Below, piece by piece: positions 26,364-36,199 of a stretch of DNA of 44,216 nt. Position 1 is the first letter of the stretch, and every line of letters starts with the position of its first letter. The notes beneath the pieces were generated by a model. That model saw nothing but the letters and a program-made list of their open reading frames with translations, was not told where the DNA came from and searched no databases. The stretch is from Candidatus Gorgonimonas eunicellae (lineage in GTDB: Bacteria; Pseudomonadota; Gammaproteobacteria; Pseudomonadales; Endozoicomonadaceae), in NCBI GenBank assembly GCA_929200395.1, contig CAKMZJ010000008.1:1-44216 (forward strand). Reading direction: 5' to 3'. The translations under genes and the position numbers were made by a program.

Positions 26364-26777
26364 GGTTTACTCAAAAGTTATTTAATAAAATAGATAATAA
26401 TTTTATACTCGACTTGGTTAAAAGTATATAAATACCACCATAATTCTATCATATAATCAAGGTAAGAAAAATTTTTTGATAGGTTTATTTTATAGGGTAA
26501 ACGCATCAAAATAACAACACAAAGAAGACCTTGTTAAAAGTGGTATGCTATCTTACAACACATAGAGATAATCATCAAGTTTCTGTAGTCTTTGGTATCA
26601 TTATACTATGGTGCTAAATACCCTAAAATTATTCTCTTTAAATATGCTAAACTAATATTATTGTCTTGATAAATTTTAACTCTTATTTTTGATTATTTTA
26701 ATGCCACAAATCCTTATTGTTTATAGGATCTAGAGGATGTCAGCAAAACACAGTAATTGTTTATGGAGTATATAATT
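26364..26777. other. AT-rich spacer, no gene recognised
   Basis: This is a divergent spacer between yaiL and the Inc-like gene. No repeat arm, RNA gene or supported reading frame was seen. GGAG at 26765-26768 is the ribosome site that favours the ATG at 26778 for the next gene. Confidence 0.5.
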
Positions 26778-28265
26778 ATGAATAATAGTGAAAGAACAGG
26801 AAAAAACATTTCTAGTCCCACTTCTAGCCCAATTATAGATGACACTTCTAATAAAGATGAAAATGACACACTTATCAATAATGAAAGATACACATCAGAA
26901 GAAGCTATTGATAGTAACGAAGTAAGATCCATGGAAAACTATACGGTTACTAATGTCGATAACAAACCACCACAAGACTTTGATTCTTTCATGGGATATT
27001 TAGATAAAGAAATACAAGGAAATGTATACTCATTTAAAAAACATAGCAATCGTCACGAAAGCTATAGAACAACTTGGATGCTTAATGTTGCAAATTTTTT
27101 GATTAATTGCTTAATTCCCCAAGGGGAGTTTTCTTTTCCATCAAATCCACATGGTGGTGCCGTGATAGCGGGACTTATTCTTGCGCTTGTTGTTGCGGCA
27201 TTATGGTTAGTTGCTGCTATAGTATTGCCAATAATTGCAGGTGTTTTTGCATTAGGGCATATAATAACTAAAGGCATAGCTCAAAAAGTATCTAATGATC
27301 AAATGCAGCAAAACCTTATTAATATGGAGATTTATAGCTTTTTAAAAAATAAATTAACAGACATCTTGCCTAATCAAGATGGTATTGATTACAAAGAGCT
27401 ATATACAGTGCTGGAATTAACGCTAAAAAAACAAGATTCACATAGTAAACAGCAAATTTCAAGTCTGAGTGCAAAATTTGATGATGTTTTTGAAAGTTAT
27501 ACAAATATAGCTGAAATAACAAAAAAAATAGAAAATTTAGATACTTATGATTATAGTGGTGAAGAAATAGAAAAAATGGAAAGAGCAATAGCAGATATAA
27601 AAAATCATAATAAATCAATAAAGACATTACCTCTTGAAATTACCACTGAAGAGTATAGGAAAACTATAAATCCTGAAGAAGAGTACAATACATCGACTTC
27701 TAATGAAATACAGAAATTACAAGAAAATATTTCACAGTGTGAAACTAAAATACAAAATATATTGCAAAGTCCGTTTAAAGAACAAAATGAAGAATATAAA
27801 CCAACTGTGAAACAACTTAAAAATATGAAAAAAGAGATTAAAGTTTTATTTAGTAAATTAAAAGATGAAGATCAACAATTAATTAAATCATATCAACTTA
27901 GAATAAAAAATGCTAAAAAACGGACAAATTACCAGCAACAGAGTGAAATAATGCATGAAACTCATAGAAGTGCAGATACATTTTTTAAAAAAGCATTTAA
28001 TGATATTTTTGAAATACTTGAAGGAAACATCGAGAATGAAAAAAATCAACAAATAATTAATGATGTTAAAAAATCTTTGTTTAGTAACAAGGAAGATAAT
28101 AAAAAATTTATATCTGACATTATACAGGTTTTTTCTGGTAAATATGATGAGCAAGTAGATGATGTTAGTATAGATAAATATAAAATGTATGATAACTATG
28201 CAGATGCTATAGCGTCTGATTTACAACGTGCTTCTCAAACCAATAATTTGCCACATACAGAATAA
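26778..28265 (+). CDS. Inc-like membrane-hairpin coiled-coil protein
   Basis: I do not recognise a family in this 495-residue protein. Its layout is an acidic, Ser/Asn-rich N-terminus (about 120 residues), then a bilobed hydrophobic segment of about 45 residues (AVIAGLILALVVAALWLVAA, then IVLPIIAGVFALGHII). A long charged region predicted by eye to be coiled coil (residues about 185-470) follows. There is no signal peptide. This bilobed hairpin plus coiled coil is the arrangement of chlamydial Inc proteins and some Legionella vacuole-membrane effectors. The start at 26778 is chosen because GGAG ends 9 nt before it; in-frame TTG 26757 and ATG 26763 lie upstream. It is followed by a full-length dispersed repeat. 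Confidence 0.65.
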   Translation: MNNSERTGKNISSPTSSPIIDDTSNKDENDTLINNERYTSEEAIDSNEVRSMENYTVTNVDNKPPQDFDSFMGYLDKEIQGNVYSFKKHSNRHESYRTTWMLNVANFLINCLIPQGEFSFPSNPHGGAVIAGLILALVVAALWLVAAIVLPIIAGVFALGHIITKGIAQKVSNDQMQQNLINMEIYSFLKNKLTDILPNQDGIDYKELYTVLELTLKKQDSHSKQQISSLSAKFDDVFESYTNIAEITKKIENLDTYDYSGEEIEKMERAIADIKNHNKSIKTLPLEITTEEYRKTINPEEEYNTSTSNEIQKLQENISQCETKIQNILQSPFKEQNEEYKPTVKQLKNMKKEIKVLFSKLKDEDQQLIKSYQLRIKNAKKRTNYQQQSEIMHETHRSADTFFKKAFNDIFEILEGNIENEKNQQIINDVKKSLFSNKEDNKKFISDIIQVFSGKYDEQVDDVSIDKYKMYDNYADAIASDLQRASQTNNLPHTE

Positions 28266-28331
28266 TCGTTTGTAGCATCTAAAACCTAGTCGTGGGTGTC
28301 CCAACTTCCATGTCACAAGTAAGTTTAAACT

Positions 28332-28578
28332 ACTACATTTCAGGGCTAAGTAAAATGGTTTAATTCGAGGCAAAATACTGCAATGCCTGAATCTTTAAGA
28401 GATTTTAACGATGAAGTAGATTTTTTTAATAGCTTTGCATGTAGCAAGGCTTCTAAGCTTTTATCCTGCGTTAGTTATTTTTTGATTTAGTAGCAACGTA
28501 CTTGTGAAACACTGCTAACTCTCTAAAATTATAATCACCTGCTGAAAACCTAGCTGTATATACACCTTCTACTTGAAC
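28332..28578 (+). repeat. Full-length copy of MITE-like dispersed repeat
   Basis: This copy of about 247 bp shares ordered blocks with 43831-44067: GGGCTAAGTAAAATGGTTT, TTTTAACGATGAAGTAG, TTTTTAATAGC, TCTAAGCTTTTATCCTGCG, TTGATTTAGT, GAAACACTGC, TATAATCACCTGCTGAAA and TATATACACCTTCTA. Its left arm is truncated, and the right arm has an internal deletion compared with solo arms. It holds no open reading frame beginning with a plausible start. Confidence 0.8.
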
Positions 28579-28642
28579 TTTTCTAACCTAATTGAATCTA
28601 TAACAATTATAAACTTTAATAACTAAATAGAAAAAGAATATT

Positions 28643-30163
28643 ATGAATGAATTACCTATAAATTCTAAAACAGCAATAATTATTAACCCTTATCAAGCTG
28701 GTGGTGGTGATAAAGCTCTTGGTAGTAAGGTAAATGCATGCTTACAAGAAAATGGATACACTACCAAAATTATAGGTCTTGATATCGACCCAGATATAAG
28801 AATGGCAACTGGATTTTTAAAAACAGAGGAAGAGCGTGAACTTAGAACCCGTGAATGTATAACTGAATATACCATAAACCAAACAAGAAACTTTATAAAA
28901 AATGATACTGATAAAACAACAGCATTTAACGATAGTTTAATTGTTATTTCCCCTCTTAATAAAAATAAATTCTTTTATCTTCCTGAAACAATTAAAAAAC
29001 TACAGCAACATTATAAGTTTAAAAAAGATAACTTACTAATTATTGATGAATTAGGATCTAGCATTGAGAATACTAAACTTAATTCAGAAGGCAAATTACC
29101 ATATTCAGCCTTTAAAGAGCAGTTAGGATTTAAATTTATAACAGATAGATCTTTAGGGTTTGATAGTAGTAAACAGCAAATTGGTTATTTCCCTATAGAT
29201 AACGCTAAATTAGAGTTAATAGATAAAAATTATAAACATAACCTTAATTTACTTTTTGACAGTTTTAATTTCAATTTAACGGCAAATGATATGTTCTTAT
29301 TTGGTTATATTAGTTCAGAGTATTTTACTAGTATTATAAATTTAATATATAACTCTCTTATTGAATTAGAAAGCTTAGAAAAATATAAAACCGCAACAAG
29401 TATAAACTATATTATGCTTTTTAGAGAAACATATATACGCCATCATATACGACCTCTTATAAATTTGCTAACTGGTATAGACGAAATAAAAAAATACATT
29501 ATAAAAGAATATAATATAAATTTTTATCTATGTGATGATGATGACTATATACTTGCTGGATATATAGATAAAAGAAAATCTTTTGATTTGTATTTAGCTG
29601 CTGACAATCTAGAGTCTAAAGCTAGAATAACGCCTTTATACCAATTCAAATCTGAAAACAAAAATGCACGGCAGCTTAATATTTTTTTAATTCAAGGAAC
29701 AATAAAATTACCTGCAAATACATTTATTAATTTTATTAAATTAGCTGATATAGGAATTATGACAGGAGATCAATCGTTATTTGAATATATGTCAATAAAA
29801 AAAGAGTTGCCATATTATGATATGCAGTTTTGGAAAACAGCATTTGTTGATAATTTATTAGCTCAAGCACAAAAATCTAATATAGATAGTTTACAAGAAT
29901 ATTATGCAGCTAAATTCTTTGGTCGTGGATATAACCGTGGTAAAATATCTAATTTTATTAATATATCTGTCTCTTTAAATATAACTAAGAACGAATCAAC
30001 ATTAAATACTGAAAAAAGAAAAAGTATAAGACGTAAAACAATTCAAAAAATAACTGTTATTAATCAACAAAAACATCAATTTGAAAGCAAACTCCTGAAG
30101 CAAGATGCAAGATTATTTATAAAAAAGTATTTAGAAAATATCAGCATGATCTCTAATTATTGA
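28643..30163 (+). CDS. GT-B-like (glycosyltransferase-fold) protein, unknown
   Basis: This 506-residue protein has no named family that I can assign. The N-terminus TAIIINPYQAGGGDKALGSK (residues 10-29) looks like the glycine-rich first loop of a Rossmann half. Near residues 365-395, KLADIGIMTGDQSLFEYMS followed by ELPYYDMQFWK resembles the donor-side motif of GT-B enzymes, in which a Gly-Asp-x-Ser loop and a downstream acidic residue bind the nucleotide sugar. A UDP-GlcNAc-epimerase-like fold is an alternative. It is cytosolic with no signal peptide. It follows the Inc-like gene and a repeat on the same strand. If injected it might modify a host target, but this is speculation. Confidence 0.5.
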   Translation: MNELPINSKTAIIINPYQAGGGDKALGSKVNACLQENGYTTKIIGLDIDPDIRMATGFLKTEEERELRTRECITEYTINQTRNFIKNDTDKTTAFNDSLIVISPLNKNKFFYLPETIKKLQQHYKFKKDNLLIIDELGSSIENTKLNSEGKLPYSAFKEQLGFKFITDRSLGFDSSKQQIGYFPIDNAKLELIDKNYKHNLNLLFDSFNFNLTANDMFLFGYISSEYFTSIINLIYNSLIELESLEKYKTATSINYIMLFRETYIRHHIRPLINLLTGIDEIKKYIIKEYNINFYLCDDDDYILAGYIDKRKSFDLYLAADNLESKARITPLYQFKSENKNARQLNIFLIQGTIKLPANTFINFIKLADIGIMTGDQSLFEYMSIKKELPYYDMQFWKTAFVDNLLAQAQKSNIDSLQEYYAAKFFGRGYNRGKISNFINISVSLNITKNESTLNTEKRKSIRRKTIQKITVINQQKHQFESKLLKQDARLFIKKYLENISMISNY

Positions 30164-30260
30164 AGCATCTCTCCCTAGTTATTTAGAATCTCAAGATACC
30201 TTTTGTGTAGATCATTTAAAAGTCGCAGGAAGGATATACTCAGTTAACCTGCCGAGATAA
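30162..30260 (+). other. Possible gene remnant after the GT-B-like gene
   Basis: A 32-codon frame without a start codon (QDTFCVDHLKVAGRIYSVNL in its centre) overlaps the upstream stop codon. The pattern D-[ST]-F-x-V-x3-L-x-V-x-G-x2-Y resembles the first residues of aconitase A. The match is too short to be sure, and no further aconitase sequence follows. Confidence 0.2.
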
Positions 30261-30702
30261 AACATGTTAGAACACTAGCACAGTAAGCACTTATTTAATC
30301 AAGAAACTCCATCTTTCAGGTATAACAACATTTTACAAAGCACACCTATAAAAAAATTAACTTAATAATATTAACCATTGTATTTTGTTATTATTTAATT
30401 ATAATACGTATGTTTTCAAAAAATAATTACTGTGGTATTAATATAGTAAAAATTTTATCGAACACCCACTTGATATTATGATTTATTACCTTGTAATGTA
30501 GATTTATTAGCAACATATCTCACAAATAAAGGTGCATAAAATTTAATATAAAGTAAAATTATATAAAAGTTTACTTAAGTGTATACCATAAACTAAATTC
30601 ATCAGATGGTAGTTTTTTAATAATGTGTACCTTAGGTTAAATTATAAAATACTGATAATTTAATAAAAGTATTTGTGTTTAATTTAGTGTTATAATTTAA
30701 TC

Positions 30703-30760
30703 TATACACATTTAAAAGATACATTTTTATAGCTTAGTAGAAAGGTTTAATTCAAGACAC
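30703..30760 (+). repeat. Dispersed repeat, degenerate solo arm plus tail
   Basis: TATACACATTTAAAAGATACATTTTTATAGCTTAGTAGAAAGG is followed by TTTAATTCAAGACA. Block order and spacing match the first 60 bp of full copies, with several mismatches. Confidence 0.5.
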
Positions 30761-30962
30761 AATAAATCCTGAATTAAAACTGTATTTTAGGGTGTTTGAA
30801 CAAAGAAGCAAATCAAGTTATTTGCTCTAAGCCCCTTTGTTTTTTGCTTTTAAACTGCACTGATATTTTAAGTTAGTGCGCATGTAAATGGTGAAGAAAC
30901 AGGGCCTTATTTAATAAACTAAAAATACTTATATTCAAGCACAAGATGCACAGGTATCGCAT

Positions 30963-31078
30963 TACATATGGTAAATAAAAATGCTAAATTTCAGGACTAT
31001 AAAAGGGTTTAATTCGAAACAAAAGAACACAAGAATGCAATTCCTAAAACTCTGAATTTTTACCTGTACTATATACAT
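30963..31078 (+). repeat. Dispersed repeat, two-ended short copy
   Basis: The left arm is TACATATGGTAAATAAAAATGCTAAATTTCAGGAC, the tail is GGGTTTAATTCGAAAC, and about 30 bp later the right arm is CTAAAACTCTGAATTTTTACCTG ending ATATACAT. At about 115 bp it is an internally deleted derivative of the 240-bp form with both inverted ends present. Confidence 0.65.
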
Positions 31079-31119
31079 GAAATTAATATTTAATCAATAA
31101 ACCAAGTTATCTTTTTATA

Positions 31120-32550
31120 ATGGACAAAATTACTAACTTTAAAATGGTAAATGTATTCTCATTTATTTTTATACTTATTATAAGTTTTTTAAATATAAAA
31201 GTAGTTTCTGCTAGTTTACTATACAATGAAACTTCAGATTTAATAGATGCAAGATATCATCAAACATGCTGCAAAAGCGAAATTACGTTGTTTAGCGATA
31301 TAAAGTTAAACTTGTGTAATCATTCTGTCAATAAATTTTATGGAATATCTTCGGTTACTTGCTTAATTAGGCAAGATCATAATGTTTTTTTTGCATTACA
31401 TCGTGACGGCACTCACAAGCACATAATTACTGTAAAAAATGACGATAATTTATCTTCTATATGTAATAGTCTAGGTCTAAATCAATCTGTTGTGTTAAAA
31501 TTATCTAAAGTGAAAAAATTTGGTTCTAAGTTAACATCGATGAAACCAAATGAAAAACTTGAATTTTGGATATCTCCTAGTGGTTATTTAATGCAATTAG
31601 ATTATATCCCTAACAGGCTAGATCGTATTCGTTTTTGCCGACACAAACTAGATTTTAAAGCTAGATTAGAAACTATTTCCCCAACAATAAAATTACGCTT
31701 TATCCAAGGGGTGGTTACAGAATCATTATTTGTAGACAGTAAAAAGGTTGGCCTACCTACAAAAGTAACATCACAATTAGCTAATATTTTTGGCTGGGAT
31801 GTAGACTTTGTTCAAGATGTACGTGTCGGTGATGAATTTTATGTGCTATATGAAGAAGAATATATACATGGTAGTAAAATTAATGACAAAGATATAGTGG
31901 TAGCTACTTATATCAATAAAGGTAAACAAATAACAGCAATTAGATATACCAATTTAAATGGTAGTACTAGTTACTATAAAACTGATGGCAAAAGCATGAA
32001 GAAAGCTTTTATACGCACACCTGTTGAATTTACACGCATTAGTTCTAAATTTAATCCTAGTAGATTACACCCAATTTTTAAAACTATTCAGCCTCATCAT
32101 GGGGTTGACTATGCGGCACCATTAAATACTCCTATTAAAGCTTCAGGAGATGGCGTAGTTATTTTTGCTGGTTGGATGAACGGGTACGGAAATGTAGTAA
32201 AAATACAACATCCAAAAAATATAGTTACTGTATACGCTCATGCAAATTCTATTCATACCGGCATTAAAAAAGGTAAAAGAGTTAAACAGGGTGATATCAT
32301 AGCTAAAGTAGGTAAAACCGGATGGGCTACAGGTACACACTTACACTATGAATTTCAAGTCAATGGTAAGCATTGCAATCCTGAAACAGTAAAACTTCCT
32401 GAAGCAACACCAATTAAAGGTAATGAATTAAAAAGCTTTAAACACTTTGTAGTTAAAATGCTTCATCTTCTTGAAAATCATAAAACTTGTTTTGCAGATA
32501 ATAATTTATTTTCCGATCAATACCATAACTTAAATTTAATATTAAATTAA
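31120..32550 (+). CDS. mepM: Periplasmic M23 (LytM) murein endopeptidase, MepM-like
   Basis: M23 zinc endopeptidases cut peptidoglycan cross-links during wall growth. The 476-residue protein has an N-terminal signal or anchor segment (residues about 9-31), a LysM/OapA-like region (residues about 95-160), then a linker domain and the LytM domain from about residue 310. The zinc and catalytic residues are visible: HHGVDYAAP (H326, D330), VYAHANS (His near 372) and THLHYEF (H near 406 and 408). All key residues are intact, so it should be an active hydrolase rather than an EnvC/NlpD-type activator. The length and layout fit MepM (440 in E. coli). There is no clear Shine-Dalgarno site before ATG 31120. 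The next gene follows 20 nt downstream, suggesting an operon. Confidence 0.85.
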   Translation: MDKITNFKMVNVFSFIFILIISFLNIKVVSASLLYNETSDLIDARYHQTCCKSEITLFSDIKLNLCNHSVNKFYGISSVTCLIRQDHNVFFALHRDGTHKHIITVKNDDNLSSICNSLGLNQSVVLKLSKVKKFGSKLTSMKPNEKLEFWISPSGYLMQLDYIPNRLDRIRFCRHKLDFKARLETISPTIKLRFIQGVVTESLFVDSKKVGLPTKVTSQLANIFGWDVDFVQDVRVGDEFYVLYEEEYIHGSKINDKDIVVATYINKGKQITAIRYTNLNGSTSYYKTDGKSMKKAFIRTPVEFTRISSKFNPSRLHPIFKTIQPHHGVDYAAPLNTPIKASGDGVVIFAGWMNGYGNVVKIQHPKNIVTVYAHANSIHTGIKKGKRVKQGDIIAKVGKTGWATGTHLHYEFQVNGKHCNPETVKLPEATPIKGNELKSFKHFVVKMLHLLENHKTCFADNNLFSDQYHNLNLILN

Positions 32551-32570
32551 TAATAAAGTAATATAGGCTT

Positions 32571-32951
32571 ATGCAAAGATCGTTAACAAAAATAATAATA
32601 ATATACACTTGGTTATTATCAATTACTTATTATAGCCTGTGTCACCCTGCTCCTAATGAGTCTTGGTATCAAAATATATGGTGTATGGGAATGGGAGGTA
32701 TTGAAGAAAAAAAAATGGCAGATGGCAGAAGGATAGACTGCCTAACCGAGAACTATGCAATAGAAATGGATTTTGCATCGAAGTGGCAAGAAGCTTTAGG
32801 ACAATCTCTAGAATATAGTATACTAGCTAATAAAAAAGCAGGAATAGTGCTTATTCTTACTAAACAAAGCGACTATATTTATTGGGATAGACTTAACCTA
32901 GTAGTAAACACCTTTAATTTACCAATTAAACTATGGAAACTAGGACCTTAA
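32571..32951 (+). CDS. Exported PD-(D/E)XK nuclease-like small protein
   Basis: This 126-residue protein has an N-terminal signal sequence (about 1-24, ending SLC, possibly a lipoprotein-like Cys at 24). The mature part matches a widespread small family: RRIDCLTENYAIEMDFASKW, then EALGQSLEYS and AGIVLILTK. This has the layout of a PD-(D/E)XK fold with D56, E65, D67 or K71 and a conserved Gln (Q78) in GQSLEY. The fold is typical of nucleases, but an exported version would act on DNA outside the cytoplasm or may have lost activity. It lies 20 nt after the M23 gene with AGG before the ATG, so the two are probably coexpressed. Confidence 0.65.
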   Translation: MQRSLTKIIIIYTWLLSITYYSLCHPAPNESWYQNIWCMGMGGIEEKKMADGRRIDCLTENYAIEMDFASKWQEALGQSLEYSILANKKAGIVLILTKQSDYIYWDRLNLVVNTFNLPIKLWKLGP

Positions 32952-33373
32952 TTTTAGCTGTAGTAAACACAACCTAGATAACTATTCAGTCAGCCATTAA
33001 AAAGGAAGTTTCGTACTTTGTTTTATAGTTTTTATTTTTACCTTGCTAAGATGTAAAATTAATATTTGCTACCAAGTTATTTTTATATTTAATTAAAATA
33101 GTAGGTAAAACCAAATAATTTTATTGCTATATTTGATAGGTAATATTATTATATTTCTAATTTCGGTTTATACTAAATTTTAAAGAATATATACCTTCTA
33201 TTTGAAAACACGGAATTGTTCCAACTATAACTGATTTCTTTAATATATAGTTTCAAGTAAAAGATATAGACAAGTATCGTTTATACGAAAAACAATACAA
33301 ATGTCATTATTCCTGATATAACTTATCATGGAATTGTGGCAAAAAGATTCGTCAACAACTATAGGTTAGCTTT
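32952..33373. other. Upstream region of the suc operon
   Basis: No gene is seen. A degenerate TATACCTTCTATTTGAAAA (33188-33206) resembles the palindrome that accompanies the dispersed repeat. The suc promoter is expected here, but no -35/-10 pair stands out from the AT-rich background. AGGTTAG at 33363-33369 is the sucA ribosome site. Confidence 0.4.
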
Positions 33374-36199
33374 ATGCAAGAGGAAGGCAGCTTAAATTAC
33401 AATAATTCTATGCCAGAAATAAACGGCAATAGTGTTGCTTATATAGAGGGCTTGTATGAACAATTTATGCAAGACCCTAAAAGTGTAGAAACTCATTGGC
33501 AACAATTTTTTAATCAGCAGCAGATGCTATTAAAAAATCAAGGATATATCCCTTGGTCAAATATACGAGACCATTTAACGTTCTATTTACAGCGAATAGA
33601 TGAGTCTAATGCAGACTTTTTTATTAATTATAGGAAACATGCAAGCATCCCCGATTTAATTGCAGCATTCCGTATTCATGGTTTTAAACAAGCTAATACT
33701 AATCCTTTAGGTAGAGATTTTTTACCTGATTACAATGTAACAGACTTAGAATTAGAGAGCCACAACCTTAATAAAGACGATCTAAATATTCATTGTCCTA
33801 CATATGATTTACATACTACTAAACAAGAAATCACTTTAACTGAATTATATCAACTATTGCAATCAGTATATTGTGGCTCGATTGGTGCAGAGTTTATGCA
33901 CATTAATAGTAATGAGGAAAGAATATGGTTTCAGCAAAAGTTAGAAGCCAGACACGAAAAACCAGGTATTAGTGATGCTGAAAGACTAACCATATATCAT
34001 CAACTAACAGCTGCTGAGGTATTAGAAAAATATTTAGGCAGCAGATATCCGGGAGCTAAGCGTTTTGGTATTGAAGGTGGCGAATCATTAATTACTTTCT
34101 TAAAAACTATTACCGAAAATAGTGCTAAGTCATCTGTTAAAGATTTAACTATAGGAATGGCGCATCGGGGTAGGTTAAATGTTTTAATAAATATATTTGG
34201 TAAAAAGGCTGCTGATTTATTTGATGAGTTTGAAGATAAAGCAATTGTATCTACAGGTTCTGGAGATGTTAAATATCACCAAGGTTTTTCTTCCGATTTA
34301 CTAATAGACGGCAATAACTTGCATTTATCATTAATGTTTAATCCATCGCATTTAGAAATAGTTGGTCCTGTAGTCCAAGGTTCTGTGCGTGCACGACAAC
34401 AACGACGCAATGATGAATCAAGGAATCAAGTACTGCCAATTGTAGTCCATGGAGATGCCTCATTTGCAGGACAAGGCGTAGTGATGGAAAGCTTACAAAT
34501 GTCGCGTACTAGAGCTTATAAAACAGGTGGTACTATTCATGTAATAATTAACAATCAGGTTGGTTTTACAACTAGCAACCCAGAAGATAGCCGTTCTAGT
34601 AAAGAATGTACCGATATTGCTAAAATGATTAATTCTCCTGTATTGCATGTGAATGGCGATGATCCAGAAGCTGTATTTACTGTGGCAAAAATTGCTTTTG
34701 ATTATCGCAAAAAATTCAATAAAGATATTATTATCGATTTAGTGTGCTATCGTCGACGCGGTCATAATGAAGCTGATGAACCATCAGGAACACAGCCACT
34801 AATGTATAATATCATTAGCAATATGCCTACTACCAAAGAAAAGTATACTAAATATTTGATTGAAAAAAATCTACTAACAACAGATACAGACAAACAACAA
34901 GTTGATAACTACCGCAATTGTTTAGATCAAAATAAACCTATAGTTGCTGAAATAGCAGAAAATGCTAATTATATGTTCTCAGAAAATTGGTCGGAATACC
35001 TAAAAAATAACGAAGATAAAAGCTATAGCACTAAAATTAAATTAAACCAACTACAACAATTAGCTCAGAAGATATGCTCTGTACCAGATAATTTTAAACT
35101 GCAACGACAAGTAGAAAAAATTATTACTGATCGTTTAGCAATGGCTAATGGTCAACTGCCTATTAACTGGGGATGTGCTGAAATCTTGGCGTATGCATCA
35201 ATACTTAAAGATGGTTTTGATATCCGTATTACTGGCCAAGATGTTGGTCGTGGTACTTTTGCGCATAGACACGCAGTGTTGCACAATCAAGAAGATGGAA
35301 CAACATATGTATCTTTACAGCAAATAACAGACACACAAAAATTTGAAATATTTGACTCATTGCTATCTGAAGAAGCGGTATTAGCTTTTGAATATGGATT
35401 TGCTTCTGCTAGCCCTAAAACTTTAGTTATTTGGGAAGCGCAATTTGGTGATTTTGCTAATGGAGCTCAAGTAGTCTTTGATCAATTTATCAGTAGCGCT
35501 GAACATAAATGGGGTCGGCTATGCGGTTTAACTATTTTGTTACCACATGGATACGAGGGACTAGGACCAGAACACTCTTCTGCTCGACTTGAACGCTATC
35601 TACAACTTTGTGCAGAGCACAATATGCAGGTGTGTGTCCCTACTACTCCAGCACAGATGTTTCATATGTTAAGAAGACAGATGATTCGTCCATTGCGTAA
35701 ACCGTTAATTGTAATGACACCCAAGAGTTTATTAAGACATAAAAAAGCAGTATCTAGTTTAACCGAACTAGCAGAGGGGAATTTTAGTACTATTTTAGAA
35801 GAAGATACTAATTCTATAGATGATAATAAAATAGTCAAAGTTATACTTTGCTCTGGAAAAGTTTATTATGACTTACTAGAATATAAAATCGAACATGAAA
35901 TTAACAATACTGCTATTGTTAGAATCGAGCAGTTGTACCCCTTTCCACATCAAGAGCTAGAAAAAATATTAGCTAAATACCCTATATTACGTCAGGTTGT
36001 TTGGTGTCAAGAAGAGCCTAAGAATCAAGGGGCATGGTATTGTAGTAATCACCATTTTTACGATGCTATTTCTGCTACAGGTAAAAATATTAAATTACTT
36101 TATACAGGACGACCGGCCTCCGCAGCTCCAGCATGTGGTTATGCTTCAGTTCATGCAAAAGAGCAAGCAAAACTAGTAACTGATGCTTTTTCTATTTAG
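33374..36199 (+). CDS. sucA: 2-oxoglutarate dehydrogenase E1 component
   Basis: E1o is the thiamine-diphosphate enzyme that decarboxylates 2-oxoglutarate and passes the succinyl group to SucB. The 941 residues match E. coli (933). The N-terminal E2-binding segment is present (SVAYIEGLYEQFMQDPKSV). TPP- and Mg-binding blocks are GMAHRGRLNVLIN, VVHGDASFAGQGVV and INNQVGFTTS. The transketolase-like C-domain has WEAQFGDFANGAQVVFDQF and LLPHGYEGLGPEHSSARLER. Start ATG 33374 has AGGTTAG upstream. It is the first gene of sucA-sucB-lpd-sucC-sucD, and no sdh genes precede it as they do in E. coli. Confidence 0.98.
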   Translation: MQEEGSLNYNNSMPEINGNSVAYIEGLYEQFMQDPKSVETHWQQFFNQQQMLLKNQGYIPWSNIRDHLTFYLQRIDESNADFFINYRKHASIPDLIAAFRIHGFKQANTNPLGRDFLPDYNVTDLELESHNLNKDDLNIHCPTYDLHTTKQEITLTELYQLLQSVYCGSIGAEFMHINSNEERIWFQQKLEARHEKPGISDAERLTIYHQLTAAEVLEKYLGSRYPGAKRFGIEGGESLITFLKTITENSAKSSVKDLTIGMAHRGRLNVLINIFGKKAADLFDEFEDKAIVSTGSGDVKYHQGFSSDLLIDGNNLHLSLMFNPSHLEIVGPVVQGSVRARQQRRNDESRNQVLPIVVHGDASFAGQGVVMESLQMSRTRAYKTGGTIHVIINNQVGFTTSNPEDSRSSKECTDIAKMINSPVLHVNGDDPEAVFTVAKIAFDYRKKFNKDIIIDLVCYRRRGHNEADEPSGTQPLMYNIISNMPTTKEKYTKYLIEKNLLTTDTDKQQVDNYRNCLDQNKPIVAEIAENANYMFSENWSEYLKNNEDKSYSTKIKLNQLQQLAQKICSVPDNFKLQRQVEKIITDRLAMANGQLPINWGCAEILAYASILKDGFDIRITGQDVGRGTFAHRHAVLHNQEDGTTYVSLQQITDTQKFEIFDSLLSEEAVLAFEYGFASASPKTLVIWEAQFGDFANGAQVVFDQFISSAEHKWGRLCGLTILLPHGYEGLGPEHSSARLERYLQLCAEHNMQVCVPTTPAQMFHMLRRQMIRPLRKPLIVMTPKSLLRHKKAVSSLTELAEGNFSTILEEDTNSIDDNKIVKVILCSGKVYYDLLEYKIEHEINNTAIVRIEQLYPFPHQELEKILAKYPILRQVVWCQEEPKNQGAWYCSNHHFYDAISATGKNIKLLYTGRPASAAPACGYASVHAKEQAKLVTDAFSI

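Larger units (their letters stand above)
30261..31119. other. Long gene-free spacer with repeat copies
   Basis: Apart from two dispersed-repeat copies (30703-30760 and 30963-31078) I see no supported gene. AGCAAAT (about 30822) and ATTTGCT (about 30835) form a short hairpin followed by T-rich sequence. The region has stop codons in all frames at short intervals and may be a graveyard of deleted DNA. Confidence 0.5.

Noticed and set aside
28346-28475. A 42-codon open stretch on the minus strand inside the full repeat copy
   Set aside because: The equivalent frame in the copy at 43831-44067 is closed by a stop and has no start codon, so it is not conserved as coding.
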